A stretch of 37,679 bases of DNA, taken from the NCBI GenBank assembly GCA_031269245.1, contig JAISZL010000056.1:1-37679 (forward strand), read 5' to 3'. Each line of letters opens with the position of its first letter. Within the stretch, counting starts at the first letter, position 1. Origin of the DNA: Synergistaceae bacterium. GTDB taxonomy: Bacteria > Synergistota > Synergistia > Synergistales > Synergistaceae. Of the stretch, positions 33,309-37,679 are shown in pieces. The notes beneath the pieces were generated by a model. That model worked only from the letters and a program-made list of their open reading frames with translations. It ran no database searches and was not told the origin of the DNA. Both the position numbers and the translations under genes were made by a program.

Positions 33309-34760
33309 TCAACCTCGGCCTCGCCCGAATCCTTTTCCGGGGTTGCCGCCCCTCGGGCGGCCTCCCCGCTTCGAAGCGCCGCGAGGCTCGCTGCCGCCTT
33401 CGGAGCGGCGCACCGCCTGCCCCCGGCGTTCGCCGTCAGGCTTTCGGCGTCCATCCGTTTGAAGTCCCGTCCCATCACGCGCCGGGGCTTGGCGGTGATG
33501 AGGCGCGCCCGCTCCAGCATGTCCCGCGTCCCTGGGCTTCGCATCGCGCCGCAACGGCTCCCGCCTCGCGCCGCCCCTCCGCTCGGACGCCTTTTCGCCT
33601 CGGGGCGTTGACGAGGTTCGAGTGACGGGACGCGCGGGCGGTGTTTTTTCGCGCCTCACGCCCCGCGCCTCCGGGGCTTTTGGTTGCGTTGGCTGAGGTG
33701 GTTGAATCGGTTGCGTCATCCGCGCTTCGCCGGACTGAGCCCCTCGGAGCTGACCGCACGCCGCGTTTATCTCCCCTCCGCGCTCGGCCCGTATCTCGGA
33801 CTCGAACCCGGCCGACCTCAGCACGCTCTGGAAACGCAGGACCGACTCCGGCTCGCTCCTCTCGTAACCCCCATCGTTGTCGTTGGCTGGTATCAGGTTC
33901 ACGTAAGAGTGGAGGCCGTGGAGCAGGCGAACCAGCTCTCGGGCGCTCTCTATGGAGTCGTTGCGGCCCTTGAAGAGCGCGTACTCGATCGTCACCCTGT
34001 CGCCGGTCGTCCTCTGGTACTCCCTCAGGGCGGACATGAGGCCGCGCAGCGGGTAGTTGGAGTTGCACGGGACCAGCTCGTCCCGCAACTCGTCGTTCGC
34101 CGCGTGGAGCGAGACCGCGAGCCGGACCCCGAGGCCGGACTCGGCGAGCGCCTCTATGCCCGGGACAATACCGGCTGTCGAGATCGTCATGTGTCTTATC
34201 CCAAGCCCGCGCATGTTGGGGTCGTTCAGGATGCGAACGGCGTCAAGCACGGCCTCCGTGTTCAGGAACGGCTCACCCATCCCCATGAACACGGCGTTGT
34301 TTATCTCCCTGCCGATGTGTCTCTCCATAGCGACGAACTGGCCCGCGATCTCGCCTTTCGTGAGGTTTCGCGAGAAACCGCCCTCGCCCGTCGCGCAAAA
34401 CGGACAGCCGACCGGACATCCGGCCTGCGTCGAGATGCAGGCGGTCAGCCTGTCGCCCTGCTTCAAGAGCGCCGTCTCGACCGTCTCGCCATCGCCCAGC
34501 GCCATCAGAAATTTTTTGGAGCCGTCCCTGGACTGCTCCTCCCGCACGACCTCGGGCCATGTGAAATCGAGCGACTCCGAGAGCCGCTCGCGCAGAACCT
34601 TGCCGAAATCCGTCATGGAATCGACGCGGAACACCCCGCGCTTCCAAAGCCAGCCGCACATCTGACCGGCCCTGTAGGACGGCTCCCCTATCCCTTCAAA
34701 ATACGCGGCCCAGTCGCCGAAGCTGTTCTCTATGGCCGCGCGTCTGCCATTGTCTCGCAA
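33309..34760 (-). CDS. rlmN: RlmN-like 23S rRNA/tRNA adenine-C2 methyltransferase with a long basic C-terminal tail
   Basis: The 483-residue radical SAM methylase modifies A2503 of 23S rRNA (and some tRNAs at A37). Cluster ligands are C115, C119 and C122 (CPVGCPFC). G-M-G-E-P-F-L-N-T, S-L-H-A-A-N-D, K-G-R-N-D-S and I-N-A-A-C-G-Q-L follow; C335 in the last is the transiently methylated Cys. The catalytic core ends near 340, the usual family length. About 143 extra residues follow, rich in Arg, Gly and Pro, with Q-P-P-Q-P-T-Q-P and an RGG-like end (S-K-R-G-G-R-P-R-G-G). I chose TTG 34760 because AAGGGGAG is 7 nt upstream and no ATG is in frame nearby. The gene is 36 nt after glyA, so they share a transcript. 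Confidence 0.9.
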   Translation of the reverse strand: MRDNGRRAAIENSFGDWAAYFEGIGEPSYRAGQMCGWLWKRGVFRVDSMTDFGKVLRERLSESLDFTWPEVVREEQSRDGSKKFLMALGDGETVETALLKQGDRLTACISTQAGCPVGCPFCATGEGGFSRNLTKGEIAGQFVAMERHIGREINNAVFMGMGEPFLNTEAVLDAVRILNDPNMRGLGIRHMTISTAGIVPGIEALAESGLGVRLAVSLHAANDELRDELVPCNSNYPLRGLMSALREYQRTTGDRVTIEYALFKGRNDSIESARELVRLLHGLHSYVNLIPANDNDGGYERSEPESVLRFQSVLRSAGFESEIRAERGGEINAACGQLRGAQSGEARMTQPIQPPQPTQPKAPEARGVRREKTPPARPVTRTSSTPRGEKASERRGGARREPLRRDAKPRDAGHAGAGAPHHRQAPARDGTGLQTDGRRKPDGERRGQAVRRSEGGSEPRGASKRGGRPRGGNPGKGFGRGRG

Positions 34761-34796
34761 TATATGACTCCCCTTAAATAAAACAGGTAAGTGTCC

Positions 34797-36065
34797 CTAT
34801 CTCACGCTCTCATAGAGGGGGAACGCGGCACCAAGCTCTGCCATGCGGGAGCGTACCGCGCGGCTCGCGCCCGCGTCATCCGGCGCGGACAGTACCTCGT
34901 CGAGCGCATCCGCTATCAGCCCCATTTGCTCCTCCTTCATCCCGCGCGACGTGACCGCCGGCGTCCCGAGCCGCAGGCCGCTGGTCACCATCGGTTTCTC
35001 CGGGTCGAACGGTATGGCGTTCTTGTTCGTGGTTATGCCCGCGGCCTCGAGAGCCCTCTCCGCGGCCTTGCCCGTTATACCCTTTGAGCGCAGGTCGAGC
35101 AGGACGATGTGGTTGTCCGTGCCGCCCGAGACTATCCTGAAGCCCCTCTCCCGCAGCCTCGCGCAGAGCGCCGCCGCGTTCCTCACGACCTGCGCGGCGT
35201 AGGACTTGAACTCCGGCTCGCCGGCCAGCTTGAAGCACGTCGCCTTCGCCGCCACGGCGGGAAGGAGCGGCCCGCCCTGCACACCGGGGAACACGGTCCT
35301 GTCGAGGTCGCGCGCGTACTCCGCCGAGCAGAGGACGAACGCGCCCCTCGGGCCTCGAAGCGTCTTGTGCGTGGTTGACGTGACGAACTGCGAGTGCGGC
35401 ACGGGGCTGTCGTGCGCGCCTCCCGCCACGAGGCCCGCTATGTGGGCCATGTCGGTGACGAGTATCGCGCCCACCTCGTCCGCTATCGCCCTGAAGCGGG
35501 CGAAGTCGATCGCCCTCGGGTAAGCGCTGGCGCCGGCGACGATGACCTTCGGGCCGCACTCGCGCGCGAGGCGGGCCACCTCGCCGTAGTCTATCGTCTC
35601 CGTCTCCGGGTCCACCCCGTATGCGGTGATCTTATACATCATCCCGGTGAAGTTGAGCGGGTGCCCGTGCGAGAGGTGCCCCCCATGATCAAGCCTCATG
35701 GCGAGCATCCCGTCACCCGGATTCATCACGGAGAAGTACGCGGCCTGGTTCGCCGTGCTGCCGGAGTGCGGCTGCACATTGGCGTGGTCGGCGCCGAAGA
35801 GTTTCTTCGCGCGCTCTATGGCTATCTCCTCTATCCGCTCGACGAACTCGCAGCCGCCGTAGTATTTTTTGTGGGGATAGCCCTCGGCGTACTTGTTGGT
35901 GAGGACAGATCCCATTCCCTCCATGATCGCGCGCGGGACGAAATTCTCGGACGCGATGAGCTCTATGTGCGTCCTCTGCCTTTCGAGCTCGGAGTTTATC
36001 AGGCCGCTTATCTCGGCGTCCAAACCCTCGAGGGACACCTCCATCATCTCGTTGAAAAACGCCAT
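34797..36065 (-). CDS. glyA: Serine hydroxymethyltransferase
   Basis: The 422-residue PLP enzyme interconverts serine and glycine with tetrahydrofolate, feeding one-carbon metabolism. Recognisable blocks are [30 protein letters not shown] and D-M-A-H-I-A-G-L. The PLP lysine lies in [21 protein letters not shown] lies near the C-terminus. The start is taken as ATG 36065, 11 nt after GGAGG; the in-frame ATG at 36083 spans that site and has no site of its own. A near-consensus promoter sits 50 bases upstream. It leads a two-gene transcript with rlmN. Confidence 0.95.
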   Translation of the reverse strand: MAFFNEMMEVSLEGLDAEISGLINSELERQRTHIELIASENFVPRAIMEGMGSVLTNKYAEGYPHKKYYGGCEFVERIEEIAIERAKKLFGADHANVQPHSGSTANQAAYFSVMNPGDGMLAMRLDHGGHLSHGHPLNFTGMMYKITAYGVDPETETIDYGEVARLARECGPKVIVAGASAYPRAIDFARFRAIADEVGAILVTDMAHIAGLVAGGAHDSPVPHSQFVTSTTHKTLRGPRGAFVLCSAEYARDLDRTVFPGVQGGPLLPAVAAKATCFKLAGEPEFKSYAAQVVRNAAALCARLRERGFRIVSGGTDNHIVLLDLRSKGITGKAAERALEAAGITTNKNAIPFDPEKPMVTSGLRLGTPAVTSRGMKEEQMGLIADALDEVLSAPDDAGASRAVRSRMAELGAAFPLYESVR

Positions 36066-36114
36066 CTTCGCAAAAACCTCCATGATGGTAAATAGTTTTG
36101 GTACAACGCATGAA

Positions 36115-36143
36115 ATTATACCCGCAACGCCGCCAAATGTGAA
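36115..36143 (-). promoter_or_regulatory. Sigma70-type promoter of glyA-rlmN
   Basis: On the - strand TTCACA (36143-36138) and TATAAT (36120-36115) are separated by exactly 17 bases; the -10 is perfect and the -35 has one mismatch. The predicted leader to ATG 36065 is about 43 bases. Confidence 0.75.
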
Positions 36144-36144
36144 A

Positions 36145-36182
36145 CATCGAATCTTTTGACTTCAAGCCCCCGATACCAAATC
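36145..36182 (-). repeat. Dispersed intergenic repeat, core copy 5
   Basis: On the - strand GATTTGGTATC is followed by GGGGGCTTGAAGTCAAAAG, ending ATTCGATG. The same two parts (GAATTGGTATC and TTGAAATCAAAG) occur in copies 1 and 2 but in the opposite order, as if a tandem unit had been cut at different points. Confidence 0.5.
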
Positions 36183-36192
36183 GGCAGGGCAG

Positions 36193-36275
36193 ACCGCACA
36201 GGGCGCTGCCCTGCACCCGCAAGGGGACTCGAGTCCACTTGACCCCTCAAGTAGGGTGCGGGCAGCGCCCGTGGT
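36193..36275. repeat. Long GC-rich palindromic hairpin element
   Basis: The outer arms (36193-36218 and 36254-36275) pair through GGGCGCTGCC...GCACCC and GGGTGCGGGCAGCGCCC. Inside lies AGGGG/CCCCT and a perfect palindrome, GGACTCGAGTCC (36225-36236). It lies between the glyA promoter and the DUF4430-like gene, 16 bases after the latter's stop, where it might stabilise the mRNA end or terminate. It resembles the element at 20511-20573. Confidence 0.65.
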
Positions 36276-36291
36276 CTACCCGCGCTTCGAG

Positions 36292-37053
36292 CTAATCGCG
36301 GTGCTTGCGGCTCACAGCCGCCAGCACCGCCGCCGCAGCCAAACCGAACGCCCCGGTGTCGCAGCCACCGCCGGAATTTTTCTCGCCGCCATCGGCACCG
36401 GGGCCCGGCGAGGACTCCGAGAGCCCCTTGAGCGCGGAGTCTACCGAGACCTGCGTGCTGTCCAGATCGCCCAGCGCGGACATGGCCGCCGAGTACGAAG
36501 CTCCGTAAGCGGATTTGTTCCCCGCCGCGTTTATCTCCGCGACTCTCCATATCAGGAGGTCCTTGTCCGCCTTCGTGCTAAACCCTAAATTGTTCGGGTC
36601 CTCGCCGAGGTCCGCCCCGAGCCGCTTCGTGTACTGCCAGCGCATCACGTCCCCGTCACGCATGGCATGGACTCCGGCGGAGGTGCCTAAGAACTCGTTG
36701 TTGACCGCCACCATCCAGCCGGAAAGCTCTCCCTCGCTGAACGCGCTCAGAAGCTCGCCCCTCGACGGGTCGTAGATCCCGCTCATGTAAAAATACTCTC
36801 CCGTCCCACTGGACGAATACGCCTCGACGCCGGGGAACTTAGACGAGAGCAGGGTGGTTATGACGTCCGCCGCAGTCTGCCCCTCAGGCAAGTCGACGAG
36901 CGTGGGCTCGACTATGAAGTCCTCGCCGAGCACAAGCTTCTCCACCGTCACGGCCACCCGCGCGGCGAGAGCGGGAGTGAGCGAAAGCGCGAACGCGAGC
37001 GAGGCCAAGAGCGGCAGCGCCGTCAAACGGCATAGTTTCCCCATTCTTTTCAT
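36292..37053 (-). CDS. Secreted DUF4430-like protein with Synergist-CTERM sorting signal
   Basis: The 253-residue protein has a signal peptide (basic N-terminus, L-L-A-S-L-A-F-A-L-S-L-T-P-A-L-A-A). A domain follows of the type found in DUF4430/transcobalamin-like proteins: V-T-V-E-K-L-V-L-G-E-D-F-I-V-E-P, L-P-E-G-Q-T-A-A-D-V, then G-W-M-V-A-V-N-N-E-F-L-G and D-G-D-V-M-R-W-Q-Y-T. A Gly/Ser/Pro linker leads to G-G-G-C-D-T-G-A-F-G-L-A, a hydrophobic helix and R-K-H-R-D, the phylum-specific sorting tail. Such domains recur in surface and corrinoid-related proteins, but the ligand here is unknown. ATG 37053 has AAGGGG 8 nt upstream; GTG 37062 is too close to it. It follows the next gene by 12 bases. 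Confidence 0.85.
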   Translation of the reverse strand: MKRMGKLCRLTALPLLASLAFALSLTPALAARVAVTVEKLVLGEDFIVEPTLVDLPEGQTAADVITTLLSSKFPGVEAYSSSGTGEYFYMSGIYDPSRGELLSAFSEGELSGWMVAVNNEFLGTSAGVHAMRDGDVMRWQYTKRLGADLGEDPNNLGFSTKADKDLLIWRVAEINAAGNKSAYGASYSAAMSALGDLDSTQVSVDSALKGLSESSPGPGADGGEKNSGGGCDTGAFGLAAAAVLAAVSRKHRD

Positions 37054-37065
37054 CGCGTTCACCCC

Positions 37066-37679
37066 TTATCGAGACATCTTCCTCATGGCGAGCGAAAAAA
37101 ACGCCGCCATGCCCGCCAACGCGAGCGCGCCCGCGTCGCACCCGCCTCCTCCATCCCCACCTAAACTGTCGCCGTCGCCAGGCTCACCCGCTAGCGTTAT
37201 GTCCGGCAGGGAGCAGTAAACCCCGGATACGCTGACCGCGTTCTTGTTCGGATACACAGCCTCGTTTCCGGGGCGCGTCCTGTGGCTCCCCAGGGGATCA
37301 CCCATGTGACCGCACTCTATGACGCCGCCCGAGAGCTCCACCCTGCCGGACGCGGGGACCGTCAGCGTGAGCGCGTTATTCTCCGACAGGTTGTACTGGA
37401 CTCCCTCGCCGCGCACATACCCCTGCGGAGAGCTGTACCTGACGAAGCAGGTGCCGGGGAATCCGGGGTTGTAAATAGCCGCTATCTTCTCCAGAGGCGT
37501 CTTTATACCGTCGAAACTTATCTCCAGCTCATCACCGGGGTTCAGGGCATCGTCCTCTTCCCAGACTGAATTTGAGAGGTTTTTGACGTTTATGTCTATA
37601 CCCTTGGCGTTTATCACGTGGTACTCGCTGAAATCAGCCCCCTCCGCGCTGACCTCCACGATGTTCCTGCCCTCGTGGA
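37066..37679 (-). CDS. Synergist-CTERM surface protein, C-terminal part only
   Basis: The frame is open to the right edge, so the N-terminus and signal peptide are outside the window. The roughly 204 visible residues contain a beta-rich region (N-P-G-D-E-L-E-I-S-F-D-G-I, P-G-F-P-G-T-C-F-V-R-Y) and V-S-G-V-Y-C-S-L-P-D. A Gly/Asp linker, G-G-G-G-C-D-A-G-A-L-A-L-A-G, a hydrophobic helix and R-K-M-S-R close the protein. The ending is the textbook form of the sorting signal and is the best phylum marker in the window. The stop (TAA) overlaps the ribosome site of the next gene, so the two are one operon. No domain family recognised for the body. Confidence 0.85.
   Translation of the reverse strand, partial: HEGRNIVEVSAEGADFSEYHVINAKGIDINVKNLSNSVWEEDDALNPGDELEISFDGIKTPLEKIAAIYNPGFPGTCFVRYSSPQGYVRGEGVQYNLSENNALTLTVPASGRVELSGGVIECGHMGDPLGSHRTRPGNEAVYPNKNAVSVSGVYCSLPDITLAGEPGDGDSLGGDGGGGCDAGALALAGMAAFFSLAMRKMSR

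Noticed and set aside
33227-33544. 105-codon alternative frame over the rlmN tail
   Set aside because: Low-complexity GC-rich sequence with no start site; the rlmN frame continues uninterrupted in the tail. A frameshift remains possible but is not shown.
1-37679. CRISPR arrays, rRNA and tRNA genes
   Set aside because: No regularly spaced repeats and no cloverleaf or rRNA-like stretch seen by eye; a covariance-model scan would be decisive.

Overview
The window looks like a chromosomal segment of a Synergistetes bacterium (phylum Synergistota). The best evidence is the C-terminal signature of the Synergist-CTERM sorting class: a Gly-rich stretch, then G-G-G-C-D-x-G-A, a hydrophobic helix and a short basic tail. 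It ends the two proteins at the right edge, and a damaged version ends the peptidase relic near 11.1 kb. Most of the window is GC-rich, and several genes appear to use GTG or TTG starts behind good Shine-Dalgarno sequences. Genus and species cannot be told from the sequence alone.

Region 1 (1-5.0 kb) is clearly more AT-rich than the rest and looks acquired. It opens with the 3' end of an IS256-family transposase, which cuts off a TylF-like O-methyltransferase relic. A cassette on the + strand follows: a B12-binding-type radical SAM protein, a short radical SAM protein, a polysaccharide pyruvyl transferase family protein and a second short radical SAM protein paralogous to the first. The last three are translationally coupled or tightly spaced. 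The set suggests tailoring of a surface glycan or a small molecule; the substrate is unknown.

Region 2 (5.0-12.0 kb) holds a very large PilY1-like surface protein on the - strand (1627 aa), a frameshifted relic of a subtilase-like Synergist-CTERM protein, and an AT-rich flavodoxin-fold reductase gene.

Region 3 (12.0-24.0 kb) is mostly housekeeping. It has an EamA transporter that overlaps a convergent five-gene - strand operon: two paralogous tail-anchored proteins of unknown function, rmuC, folE2, and an archaeoflavoprotein/DmrX-like flavoprotein. A tyrosine-recombinase relic lies just upstream of that operon. A YprB/MrfB-like exonuclease and an MFS transporter overlap. A phosphomannomutase/phosphoglucomutase has its own clear sigma70 promoter. 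A beta-hydroxyacid dehydrogenase is coupled to a coiled-coil protein with a degenerate J-like segment.

Region 4 (24.1-37.7 kb) has a YprA/MrfA-like helicase, the expected partner of the exonuclease 5 kb away. Next come a GH18-family protein, a small helical-repeat protein, a membrane metallophosphoesterase, a membrane-anchored beta-lactamase-fold protein that lacks the catalytic residues, a uracil permease, a glyA-rlmN operon (RlmN carries an unusual 140-residue basic tail) and two Synergist-CTERM proteins, the last running off the window.

The intergenic gaps carry two kinds of repeat: a short dispersed family with the core TTGARRTCAAAR (at about 5.26, 22.1, 31.66, 33.27 and 36.15 kb) and two long GC-rich palindromic hairpin elements (20.5 and 36.2 kb). 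I saw no CRISPR array, rRNA or tRNA gene.
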